Shown piece after piece: positions 8,807 to 16,547 of a stretch of 64,000 nucleotides of DNA. Origin of the DNA: Haematobacter massiliensis. Its GTDB lineage: Bacteria; Pseudomonadota; Alphaproteobacteria; Rhodobacterales; Rhodobacteraceae. Positions within the stretch are counted from its first letter, which is position 1; each line of letters starts with the position of its first letter. The DNA lies in contig NZ_JGYG01000005.1 in assembly GCF_000740795.1 (NCBI RefSeq), forward strand, positions 1-64,000, read 5' to 3'. The notes below the pieces were generated by a model. It did not search any database. It was not told where the DNA came from and was given only the letters and a program-made list of their open reading frames with translations. Position numbers and translations under genes: made by a program.

Positions 8807-9914
8807 GCGGACCTCTCAGCAGGGCGTAAATCTCGTCGATGGAAAGCCCTGTCAGGGCGGGAGGGTCGTCCGCACAGCCGTCGCGGATCAGCTCGAACCT
8901 TCCCGCGCGTCCGGTGAGCGTGATGTCTGCGGGTCGTGGATGCGCGCAGCCCTTCGCACAGCCCGATACATGCAGCGACATGGACCGCGTCAGATGCGGG
9001 GCGAGTTGCAGGGCCAGTTCCCGCGTCGCCACGGTGGCGGAGCCGCAGGCAGGCTTGCCGGGGCAGGCGCTCACCCGGAGCGCGGGATCCGCAGGGTCGA
9101 CGATCCAGTCCGGCGAGGGCGGCACCGCCGCCTCCACCAGCACCGATCGCCAGGGGGTGAGACGCAGGGAAGCCACGGCCAGCGCACGGAGGGTTCCTGC
9201 GGCCAGCCGTCCGAAGGGCAGCGCGACGCAGCACCCCCATTCCGTATTGCCGGGGCGGAGCGGCTCTCCCTGCAGCGGGGCCAGTGCGGCGTTCAGCGGG
9301 GGTTTACTCCCGGCGGCAACGAGAGACGCCATGCGGCGATGGCCGTCCGAATGCTCGTGGAACCATCGCGCGAGATCCATCGCCCGCCCGATGGCGGCTG
9401 TTGCGCTGACGTGCTCGCCGAGCGCCATCCCATCGGCACGCACTATCAGCCCCTTCGCAGCCCGCTCCAGTCGGATATCGGCGGAGGCACCGCCAAGGAT
9501 CGCCCTTGCACCGGTATCCACCGCAAAGCCGAACTTCGCCGGCAGGTCCAGCTCCTCCGCAAGGGCAGCCTCCAACGCGGCGCTCAGGCCAAGGGTTTCC
9601 GCATCCTTCGCGATAGGCGTGGTCAGGATGTTCCGCCGCGCTTCCGTTGCCGCATCGGCGTCCAGCAGCCCGAGGTCGTCCAGTGCCCTGTGCAGCCCGG
9701 AGAGCGCCTCCCGCCTGACGCCGCGCAGCTGAAGGCTCGCCCGGTTGCCGAGTTCGATCTCCCCCGAGCCGTGCGACTCTGCGAGATCGGCGAGCGCCAA
9801 CGCTTGCGCGGCGCTCAGCCGTGAGGCACGGGGCCGCAGCCGGACGATCAGTCCGTCCCCGGCTTCCATCGGGCGGAGTGCGCCGGGACACCAGCCCTTT
9901 ACGTTGCTCCTCAT
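8790..9914 (-). CDS. cobG: precorrin-3B synthase (oxygen-dependent monooxygenase)
   Basis: 374 residues. It uses O2 to hydroxylate C-20 and form the gamma-lactone of precorrin-3B, which defines the aerobic pathway. It is related to sulfite and nitrite reductases, and the [4Fe-4S]/siroheme-type cysteines are visible in ACPGKPACGSA and HVSGCAKGCAHP. The start MRSNVKGWCPGALRP at 9914 overlaps the cobN stop as ATGA and is preferred to ATG 9983. Its presence means the alternative CobZ is not needed here. Confidence 0.92.
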   Translation of the reverse strand: MRSNVKGWCPGALRPMEAGDGLIVRLRPRASRLSAAQALALADLAESHGSGEIELGNRASLQLRGVRREALSGLHRALDDLGLLDADAATEARRNILTTPIAKDAETLGLSAALEAALAEELDLPAKFGFAVDTGARAILGGASADIRLERAAKGLIVRADGMALGEHVSATAAIGRAMDLARWFHEHSDGHRRMASLVAAGSKPPLNAALAPLQGEPLRPGNTEWGCCVALPFGRLAAGTLRALAVASLRLTPWRSVLVEAAVPPSPDWIVDPADPALRVSACPGKPACGSATVATRELALQLAPHLTRSMSLHVSGCAKGCAHPRPADITLTGRAGRFELIRDGCADDPPALTGLSIDEIYALLRGPLAPPL

Positions 9915-12900
9915 GTCAGCCCCACTGCGCGGCTGTTGGAGCGGGATTGCCACAGCCCCGCTTCGGCAAGGGCTGTGAAACATTCCTCCATCGCGGCGAG
10001 CGCGGCAGGATTTGCCTGGGCGAGGAAGTCCCGAACCTCCGGTTCATCAAGGGTTACTGCATGATAAAGGTCGAACAGGTGAGAGGGCACGACGCCTGCC
10101 AGATGGGCAAACGCGGCCATGTGTTCGAGCGTGGCGGCGATTTCGGCAGCGCCGCGAAAGCCGTGCCGCATCATGCCGCGGATCCAGACGGGATGCGCCG
10201 CGCGGGCCCGGATCACCCGGGCGATCTCCTCGGCCAGGGGCCGGGCGCGGGGCCGTTCGGGCCGGGTTGCGTCTAGATGGTAGAGCTTGGGCCGTGGCGC
10301 TCCGATCCGGGCCATTGCCGCCGCGAAACCCGCCTCATGCGCCGCATAATCTTCCGCCAGCAACAGGTCCGTCTCGGGGAGGTCTTGTGCATGGACGAAA
10401 CTGTCGGCGTTCCGCAAGCGCGCCTCCAGCACGGCACGGGCGGGCGCGCCGCTTGCATCATGTGCAGAGGCCGCGAGCCATGCCTCACCTGCCGCGTGGC
10501 GCTGATCCGCCGTGAACCGGTCCAGAGCGATGCCAAGGCCGTAGCTGCCCGGCTCAGGGCAGAAGACCCGCGGCCCGGGCGGCGACGCGACATAGGGGTT
10601 CATGTCCGCGGCCTCATCCCTGAGGGCGAGCGCGGCTGAGGCGGCTTCAAACAGTCGGGCGAGATCGGGAAACACATCCCGGAACAGGCCGGAAACCCGC
10701 AGCGTCACATCGATACGCGGTCGGTCCATCAGGGCGAGAGGGATGATCTCGTAGCCCGTCACCCGATCGGAGGCATTGTCCCAGACGGGGGTGACACCCG
10801 CGAGATGAAGCGCCATGGCGAATTCCTCTCCCGCCGTGCGCATCGTTGCCGAGCCCCAGAGATTGACCACCAGCCCGCGGGGATAATCGCCCTGATCCTG
10901 CAGGTGACGCCGGATCAGCTCCTCTGCCAGCTTCACCCCTTGCGCATGCGCTGCACGCGAGGGAACGGCGCGCGGGTCGGTGCCATACATGTTGCGCCCG
11001 GTCGGCAGAACATCGCTCCGCCCGCGATAGGGGGAGCCGGAGGGGCCGGGCGGTATCGGCTCGCCCGAGAGGGCAGCGATGAGCGCCCGTCGCTCCGCCT
11101 CGACGGAGGCGCGATCTCCCGCCTGCCCGCCGTCTGCCTGCGGCGTGCCGCGGCCCCATATGTGCAGTCCCGCGCCGAACTGGCTTTCCTTCACGTCGCA
11201 GACGAAGCGGTCGATACGCGGGATCGCCTCTGCCGGAGACGCGCTGCCGGGAAGGCCGAGGTCATCCTCAACGCCCGCCCGCTGTGCCTCCTGACGGATG
11301 GCGGAGATCAGCCGGGTGCGACGTGGCGGGTCCAGCCCGTCGGCGGTGGAGTATTCATCCAGAAGCCGCTCGAGCCGTGCAAGCTCCGGCGACAGACCAC
11401 TCTCGGCGAGGGGCGGCGGCAGATGGCCGAGCGTCACCGCGCCAACGCGCCGCCGGGCCTGTGCGGCCTCTCCCGGATCGTTGACGATGAAAGGATAGAT
11501 CACCGGCATCGGACCGGTGAGCGCCTGCGGCCAGCATGCAGAGGACAGCGCGGCTGCCTTGCCAGGCAGCCATTCCAGCGTGCCATGGGCGCCGATATGC
11601 ACGATGACATCCACCTGCTCGCGCAGCCAGAGATAGAAGGCGACATAGGCATGGCAGGGGACGCGGGTCGTGTCGTGATACACCTCCTCCCGGTCCTCTC
11701 CATCACCCCGCTCCGGTTGAAGCGCCAGCAACACATTGCCACGACGGATGGCGTGAAAGTCGAAGCCTGCATCCCCGACATCGCCGTGGATCGCGTGCAA
11801 CTCCCCTTGCAGCGCTTCGGGAAGGCGATGGAGCGCTTGCCGGTAGGAGGCCTCGGGCCAATGCACGGTTTCATCGAGCGCCGCTTCCGGCGCAGGGCCG
11901 GGGGGTGCAGCATGACCTGCCTGCCGCAAATCCTCCAGCATGGCCGCTGCCGAAGCGAAGACGTCAAGCCCCACTGCATGTGCCGCCCGATGCGCCTTGC
12001 CGGGATAGGTGGACAGAACGAGCGCCACGCGCCGCTGCGCAGCCGGAAGGGTCGCAAGCCGGTACCACGCACAGACCCGGGCGACGGCAGCAGCGATGCC
12101 TGGTGCGTCTGCCTCGTGCCGGGACTGCGCAAACTGCAGGTGCGTATCCCGCGCCCGCGCTTCCTTGAAGGAGATCACCCCTGCGCCGATCCTCCCGTCA
12201 ACTTCCGGCAGTGCAACGTGCATCGCCAGATCGGAAGGGGAGAGACCGCGCGCGGACTGCTGCCACGCTGCGCGTGTGGATGTGGCGTGGATGGCCTGAA
12301 ACACCGGAACGCCGGCCACCTCAAGCGGAGAGGCCGCGCCGCTCCTCGCCGAAAAGGCGGTGGTATTGACGATCGCCACCGGTGCCAAGGAGGGCAGCAC
12401 CTCGCGCAGCCATGCGGCGGCGGCGGTATCCTTCAGGCTTGGCAGGAAAAGCCCCGTGGCGTGAAGCCCCTCCCGTTCAAACCCCCGGATCAGCGCGGCG
12501 ATGGCATCCGTATCGGCAGCAGCGAGCCATGCGCGGTAGAACGGAATGGCGACAAGCGGCAGCCTGCCCGCCTGCGGATCGGACATCGGGCCGGTATCGG
12601 GATGCCAGAAGCCGAAGGGCGCCAGCGTCTTGGGACCGGCAACCGGGCCTGCGTACAGCCCGGAGGCCAGAGCAAGCTGCGCCAAGGCCCCCTGAGCGGC
12701 GATCTCTCCCCCCGCTTCGCAGAGCGTGGAAAGCCTCCGCAATGTTGCCGCGGGCAAAGTCGAGGCGGCGTCCAGCGCTGGATCGAGCCGCCCGTCCGCC
12801 GGCAGGATGGCGAGTGCGATCCCCCGGTCCCGCGCCAATCGCGACACCTGCTCCACACCGTAGGACCACCACGAGGCCCCCCCGATGAGCCGGATGAGAA

Positions 12901-13144
12901 CCCCTTTCGCGGCTGAAAGCGTACGTTCGATATAGGTGTCCACCGAGAGCGGATGGGTCAGCGCGGACAGATTGGCCAGCCTCAGAGACGGCAGCGCCTC
13001 CCGACCGCGCTGCCACCCCGCCGCGAAAGCCCCGAGATCGCTGTCGGAAAACGACATCACCACAAGGTCTGCGGGCGACTGCCCCAGATCCTGCGGGGTG
13101 GCCGTTTCTTCCATCCCGTGGCTCTCTCGGAAGAGAACGTGCAT
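9911..13144 (-). CDS. cobN: cobaltochelatase large subunit
   Basis: 1077 residues, somewhat shorter than the Pseudomonas denitrificans CobN (about 1275 from memory). It is the porphyrin-binding subunit of the ATP-dependent CobNST chelatase that inserts cobalt into hydrogenobyrinic acid a,c-diamide. Conserved segments of the CobN/BchH family include HIGAHGTLEWLPGKAA, YPFIVNDPGEAAQA, VVNLWGSATMRTAGEE and HPVWIRGMMRHGFRGAAEI. The ATG overlaps the cobW stop by one base (TGATG). The partner genes cobS and cobT are not in this window. Confidence 0.95.
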   Translation of the reverse strand: MHVLFRESHGMEETATPQDLGQSPADLVVMSFSDSDLGAFAAGWQRGREALPSLRLANLSALTHPLSVDTYIERTLSAAKGVLIRLIGGASWWSYGVEQVSRLARDRGIALAILPADGRLDPALDAASTLPAATLRRLSTLCEAGGEIAAQGALAQLALASGLYAGPVAGPKTLAPFGFWHPDTGPMSDPQAGRLPLVAIPFYRAWLAAADTDAIAALIRGFEREGLHATGLFLPSLKDTAAAAWLREVLPSLAPVAIVNTTAFSARSGAASPLEVAGVPVFQAIHATSTRAAWQQSARGLSPSDLAMHVALPEVDGRIGAGVISFKEARARDTHLQFAQSRHEADAPGIAAAVARVCAWYRLATLPAAQRRVALVLSTYPGKAHRAAHAVGLDVFASAAAMLEDLRQAGHAAPPGPAPEAALDETVHWPEASYRQALHRLPEALQGELHAIHGDVGDAGFDFHAIRRGNVLLALQPERGDGEDREEVYHDTTRVPCHAYVAFYLWLREQVDVIVHIGAHGTLEWLPGKAAALSSACWPQALTGPMPVIYPFIVNDPGEAAQARRRVGAVTLGHLPPPLAESGLSPELARLERLLDEYSTADGLDPPRRTRLISAIRQEAQRAGVEDDLGLPGSASPAEAIPRIDRFVCDVKESQFGAGLHIWGRGTPQADGGQAGDRASVEAERRALIAALSGEPIPPGPSGSPYRGRSDVLPTGRNMYGTDPRAVPSRAAHAQGVKLAEELIRRHLQDQGDYPRGLVVNLWGSATMRTAGEEFAMALHLAGVTPVWDNASDRVTGYEIIPLALMDRPRIDVTLRVSGLFRDVFPDLARLFEAASAALALRDEAADMNPYVASPPGPRVFCPEPGSYGLGIALDRFTADQRHAAGEAWLAASAHDASGAPARAVLEARLRNADSFVHAQDLPETDLLLAEDYAAHEAGFAAAMARIGAPRPKLYHLDATRPERPRARPLAEEIARVIRARAAHPVWIRGMMRHGFRGAAEIAATLEHMAAFAHLAGVVPSHLFDLYHAVTLDEPEVRDFLAQANPAALAAMEECFTALAEAGLWQSRSNSRAVGLT

Positions 13145-14160
13145 CAGAGAAGCGCTGCCCGCACGACGTCGGGTTGCAAGTTGCCCTTCTCCGCGATGAT
13201 GACCAGCCGCCCCTGCCGGGGTTGCTGGCCCCAGAGTCGGTCGAACTGATGGCGGACCCGCGGGCCGACGGCCTGAACCAGAAGGCGGAGGGGCTTGTCC
13301 CTGACCGCCACATGGCCCTTCACGCGGAGGATCCTGTGATCGCCCGCCAGAGCCGCGACCCGGTCTGCCAGAGCCTGCGGATCGGCTATCTCCGGCATAT
13401 CGACAACCATCGTGTCGAAATCGTCGTGGTCATGTTCCGCCTCTCCGTCATGATGGGAGGGGCGGGCGTCCAGCCCATCCTCAGCCGCTGCATTGAGCCC
13501 CAGCACGATGCGGGGGTCGATCACCCCTTCGGTGAGGGAGACCACCGGCAACCCGCGCGGTGCTTCGGCGTCGATCACCCTGCGCGCTTCTGCCAGCCCG
13601 GCTTCACCGGCCAGATCGGCCTTCGACAGCAGCACGATATCGGCGCAGGCGATCTGATCCTCGAATACCTCGGACAGAGGGGTTTCGTGATCCACATCCG
13701 CCGCATCGCCGGGATGTCCGGGATCGGGCGCGAAAAGACCCTTCGCCACCGCTTCGGCATCCGCTACGGCCACCACTCCGTCGATCGTGATCCGGGAGCG
13801 CAGTTCAGGCCAGTCGAACGCCTTCAGCAACGGCTTGGGCAGGGCGAGGCCGGAGGTTTCGATGACGATATGATCGGGCCGCGGCTCCAGGGCCATCAGG
13901 CGTTCTATGGAGGGGATGAACTCGTCCGCCACGGTGCAGCAGATGCAACCGTTTGTAAGCTCGACGATATTCGCCTCCGGGCAACTCGCATCCGCGCAGG
14001 CGCGGATCAGGTCGCCATCCACGCCGACATCGCCGAATTCATTGACCAGCACCGCCAGCCTCCGCCCGCCGGGGTTCTGCAGAAGATGCCGGATCAGCGT
14101 GGTCTTTCCGGCGCCAAGAAATCCGGTGACGATGGTGACGGGGGTTTTTTCGATGGACAT
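13144..14160 (-). CDS. cobW: CobW family GTPase
   Basis: 338 residues. G3E-family GTPase thought to deliver metal, probably cobalt, for corrin synthesis. The N-terminal domain has the Walker A VTGFLGAGKTTLI, the metal-binding CXCC motif in NGCICCTV, IETSGLALPKPL, and the guanine-specificity motif SKAD. A His/Asp-rich stretch (SHHDGEAEHDHDD) precedes the C-terminal CobW domain. It lies 1 bp from the DUF1636 gene and overlaps cobN. It is the second gene of the riboswitch-led operon. Confidence 0.94.
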   Translation of the reverse strand: MSIEKTPVTIVTGFLGAGKTTLIRHLLQNPGGRRLAVLVNEFGDVGVDGDLIRACADASCPEANIVELTNGCICCTVADEFIPSIERLMALEPRPDHIVIETSGLALPKPLLKAFDWPELRSRITIDGVVAVADAEAVAKGLFAPDPGHPGDAADVDHETPLSEVFEDQIACADIVLLSKADLAGEAGLAEARRVIDAEAPRGLPVVSLTEGVIDPRIVLGLNAAAEDGLDARPSHHDGEAEHDHDDFDTMVVDMPEIADPQALADRVAALAGDHRILRVKGHVAVRDKPLRLLVQAVGPRVRHQFDRLWGQQPRQGRLVIIAEKGNLQPDVVRAALL

Positions 14161-14523
14161 TCAATCCTCCAGAGGCGGGATGCGGGCGATGGTGTTCTTG
14201 CGGATGACCTCGGGCCGCATGCGCCACGGCACCACGCCATCGTCCGCCGCCGCATAGGCACGGATCATGGCGATCAGGTCATCGAGGTGGAGGTCGGGGT
14301 TCAGGGCGCCCTGCACATAGGTCCAGCGTCCCGGCCCGCGAAGGACAACGGCGCAGCCCCGGGAGCAGGCCGAGAGGCATTGCTGGCGCCGGTGGTCGAT
14401 GCCCGCGCGGACAAGCGCGTCGGACAGGCGCGCGCCATCGCGGGGCGCGTCGGGGGCCACGTTCGGGTCGGCGCCCTGCAGGCGGCAGGTGGTACAGACC
14501 ACCAGTTCGATCGCATCGCTCAT
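14161..14523 (-). CDS. DUF1636 family metal-binding protein, first gene of the cobalamin operon
   Basis: 120 residues. Four to five cysteines, in VVCTTCR near the N-terminus and CLSACSRGC in the middle, resemble a thioredoxin-like [2Fe-2S] ferredoxin fold. DUF1636 proteins recur in cobalamin clusters of Rhodobacterales and Rhizobiales, but I know of no assigned reaction. Electron supply or metal handling beside CobW is an inference. The start MSDAIELVVCT at 14523 has the ribosome-binding site GGAGGGG four bases upstream, and that site lies inside a predicted hairpin below the cobalamin riboswitch. It is therefore the gene whose initiation the riboswitch most directly controls. Confidence 0.85.
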   Translation of the reverse strand: MSDAIELVVCTTCRLQGADPNVAPDAPRDGARLSDALVRAGIDHRRQQCLSACSRGCAVVLRGPGRWTYVQGALNPDLHLDDLIAMIRAYAAADDGVVPWRMRPEVIRKNTIARIPPLED

Positions 14524-14526
14524 CGG

Positions 14527-14557
14527 CCCCTCCGGCCAGACGGTCTTGGCGGAGGGG
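14527..14557 (-). promoter_or_regulatory. hairpin sequestering the ribosome-binding site (riboswitch expression platform)
   Basis: On the minus-strand transcript CCCCTCCG (14557-14550) can pair with CGGAGGGG (14534-14527), an 8-bp perfect stem with a 15-nt loop. The second arm contains the ribosome-binding site of the gene starting at 14523. No U-run follows, so translational rather than transcriptional control is the simpler reading. Confidence 0.6.
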
Positions 14558-14648
14558 AACAGAACGGGGCTGCCGGAACCGGCAATCACCGCCCTGCGGC
14601 ACACCCCGGCCGCGGCTTCGGACAACCGCCCTTGAGGCGGCAGATCGC

Positions 14649-14817
14649 GGCAGGTCTCCCGGCTTGCGGATGTCAGGGTTTCCCCTGGCGGTCGCCCCGC
14701 CTTCCCGGTTTCCCAGTGGCTTCAAGGGCGACCTCTCCGGTCACGGTCGCGGGGGCGGCTGCGTTGGGGCGGTGAAGCCTGTCGCATTCCCTCTTAGCCT
14801 GCCGTAAGGCAGGAACC
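14649..14817 (-). promoter_or_regulatory. cobalamin riboswitch (AdoCbl aptamer)
   Basis: Read on the minus strand, the region ends with the B12 box AAGCCGGGAGACCTGCC (14665-14649). It contains the invariant GCCACTG (14720-14714), the upstream AAGAGGGAAT element (about 14795-14786) and the 5' closing GGTTCCTGCC (14817-14808). Order and spacing are those of a class I/II cobalamin riboswitch. It precedes the leftward operon that begins with the DUF1636 gene and cobW and would repress it when adenosylcobalamin is abundant. Confidence 0.93.
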
Positions 14818-14869
14818 AGCGATGCGGACAGCCAAGCCACGCTGCGCGTCGGAAGTCAAGGAGACTGCC

Positions 14870-15496
14870 GTGACGGATGACATTATCACGCCGGAGGAAG
14901 CTGCCGCACATGCGGCGAAGAAGGCGCGTATAAAGGCGGCGCGCGACCGGATGAAGGCCGAGCGGCGCGGCGAGAAGGGACTGGTGATCGTCCTGACCGG
15001 CCCGGGGAAGGGCAAGTCTTCCTCTGCCTTCGGTATGGTTCTGCGCTCCATCGCCCATGGCATGCCAACCGCCGTGGTACAGTTCATCAAGGGCGCAATG
15101 ACGACCGGGGAGCGCGACCTGCTGACCGGCAGTTTCGGCGATCTCTGCCGGTTCCACACCATGGGCGAGGGCTTCACCTGGGAGACCCAGGACCTTGCCC
15201 GCGATCGCGCTGCCGCCAGAGCCGCATGGGGAAAGGCAAAGGAGATGATCCGGGATCCCGCGATCCGAATGGTGCTGCTTGATGAGATCAATATCGCCCT
15301 ACGCTACGATTATCTCGACATAGCGGAAGTGGTTGCATTTCTACGGGACGAAAAGCCGCCCATGACTCATGTGGTGCTCACCGGACGAAATGCGAAACCC
15401 GAGCTGATGGATGCCGCCGATCTGGTGACGGAGATGCAGGTGGTGAAACACCCGTTCCGCAGCGGGATCAGGGCGCAGGCGGGGGTAGAGTTCTGA
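14870..15496 (+). CDS. cobO: cob(I)yrinic acid a,c-diamide adenosyltransferase
   Basis: About 208 residues. It transfers the adenosyl group of ATP to Co(I) corrinoid. The P-loop is VLTGPGKGKSSSAFGM, with MTTGERDLL, VLLDEINIAL and the C-terminal VVKHPFRSGIRAQAGVEF typical of CobO/CobA(Sty). The GTG at 14870 has AAGGAG seven bases upstream and is preferred to an in-frame ATG at 14822, which lies only 5 bp from the riboswitch. It is transcribed divergently from the leftward cobalamin operon. Confidence 0.94.
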   Translation: MTDDIITPEEAAAHAAKKARIKAARDRMKAERRGEKGLVIVLTGPGKGKSSSAFGMVLRSIAHGMPTAVVQFIKGAMTTGERDLLTGSFGDLCRFHTMGEGFTWETQDLARDRAAARAAWGKAKEMIRDPAIRMVLLDEINIALRYDYLDIAEVVAFLRDEKPPMTHVVLTGRNAKPELMDAADLVTEMQVVKHPFRSGIRAQAGVEF

Positions 15497-15517
15497 ACCT
15501 CCGTCGGAGACGGCCGT

Positions 15518-16444
15518 TCAGGATGCTCCGAGCGTCTCGGCCCTGATTTGCCGTGCGGTCAGCCGCGCTGCTTCCGCCTCGGCGCGCAGCGCGGCGACCT
15601 CATCGGGGGTGCGGCTGTGAATGTTGGAGTAATCGAGCTTCCAGCGCATGTCGGGCGAGAACGTCTCCGGCGAGTGCATCGTCGTCCGGGGGCCAGGCGC
15701 GCGTTCCAGCAGGTCGAGCGCGCGGTGAAGGTTGCGCAGCTGCGATGCGGGATCATTGGGCCGGCCTGCTGCATTGCCGAGCGGCATGTCGCTGAACAGC
15801 AGACGCGGAGCGCCTGCATGCTCCACGATGTCCTTTGCCGCGCCCATGATCACGGTAGCGATGCCGTTTTCCTCCAGATGCCGGGCGATGAGTGTCACCG
15901 TCTGATGGCAGATGGGGCAGTTCGGCACCAGGATCGCGGCGGTCACGTCATCCTGACGGCAGCGGGCCAGTATTTCCGGCGCGTCTACCTCCACCGTATG
16001 GCGCTGGCTGCGGTTGGTCGGCGCCCCGTGAAACCGAGGCGCGAGTCGCCCGAGCCGCCCTTCTGCCTGTCGCAGCGCGGCCAAGGGGAACCAGGCACCC
16101 TGATCGGTCATGTTGGCATTCTGCCGATCAATGCCGACATGGGCGATCCGCAGATCCGGGTCTGTGGCGGTGGGGAGAGAATAGACCTCATAGAACTTTG
16201 CGGCGGAATTGTAGGGAGCGCCCTGTCCCTGCGGGCCGTTGGCCGGATCGTAGGGAACCGCGGTCGTGATGATGGCGACCGTGCTTTCGGCCAGAGATCC
16301 AGTCAAAGGGGTAAAGGGCGCGTCAGGATTATAGGCCCAGTCGTAGGGGGTGTCATAGCCAAGGCCGAGATACCACTCCCGCGTCCGGCGCATGTAGCCG
16401 ACAGGTTCCGTTAGCGTGGCATCAGTCTCGGCTCTTTGCATCAT
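15518..16444 (-). CDS. GrdB/PrdB-like reductase family protein (Cys in place of selenocysteine)
   Basis: 308 residues. It resembles the glycine/sarcosine/betaine/proline reductase component B family: a central redox motif PNCPICHQTV, then VIMGAAKDIVE and FSDMPLGNAAGRPNDPASQ, the conserved C-terminal signature. Family selenoproteins have UxxC at the redox motif; here it is CPIC. The clostridial enzymes reduce glycine-type substrates, which is unlikely in an aerobe, so the true substrate is unknown. The start at 16444 (tandem ATGs) has GGGGGGAGAAGG upstream. It lies 103 bp downstream of the aminotransferase-reductase fusion on the same strand and converges with cobO. Confidence 0.7.
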   Translation of the reverse strand: MMQRAETDATLTEPVGYMRRTREWYLGLGYDTPYDWAYNPDAPFTPLTGSLAESTVAIITTAVPYDPANGPQGQGAPYNSAAKFYEVYSLPTATDPDLRIAHVGIDRQNANMTDQGAWFPLAALRQAEGRLGRLAPRFHGAPTNRSQRHTVEVDAPEILARCRQDDVTAAILVPNCPICHQTVTLIARHLEENGIATVIMGAAKDIVEHAGAPRLLFSDMPLGNAAGRPNDPASQLRNLHRALDLLERAPGPRTTMHSPETFSPDMRWKLDYSNIHSRTPDEVAALRAEAEAARLTARQIRAETLGAS

Positions 16445-16508
16445 CGCGGCCTTCTCCCCCCTTGCGTGGCGCGTATGAGGATGCGCCACGCTTGGGTCAG
16501 GTTTTGCG

Positions 16509-16530
16509 CATAGACGGTGGTTTGTCTATG
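16509..16530 (-). promoter_or_regulatory. inverted repeat upstream of the GrdB-like gene
   Basis: CATAGAC (16509-16515) and GTCTATG (16524-16530) form perfect 7-bp arms with an 8-nt spacer, 65 bp upstream of the GrdB-like start and just past the end of the fusion gene. It could be an operator or a weak hairpin. No U-tract was seen. Confidence 0.35.
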
Positions 16531-16547
16531 GCCGCGGTACAGCGAGC

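Noticed and set aside
10805-12916. 703-codon plus-strand open frame opposite cobN
   Set aside because: No recognisable motif or ribosome-binding site, and cobN is certain on the other strand.
13174-14775. 533-codon plus-strand open frame opposite cobW and the riboswitch
   Set aside because: Antisense to cobW, DUF1636 and a conserved riboswitch; composition unlike protein.
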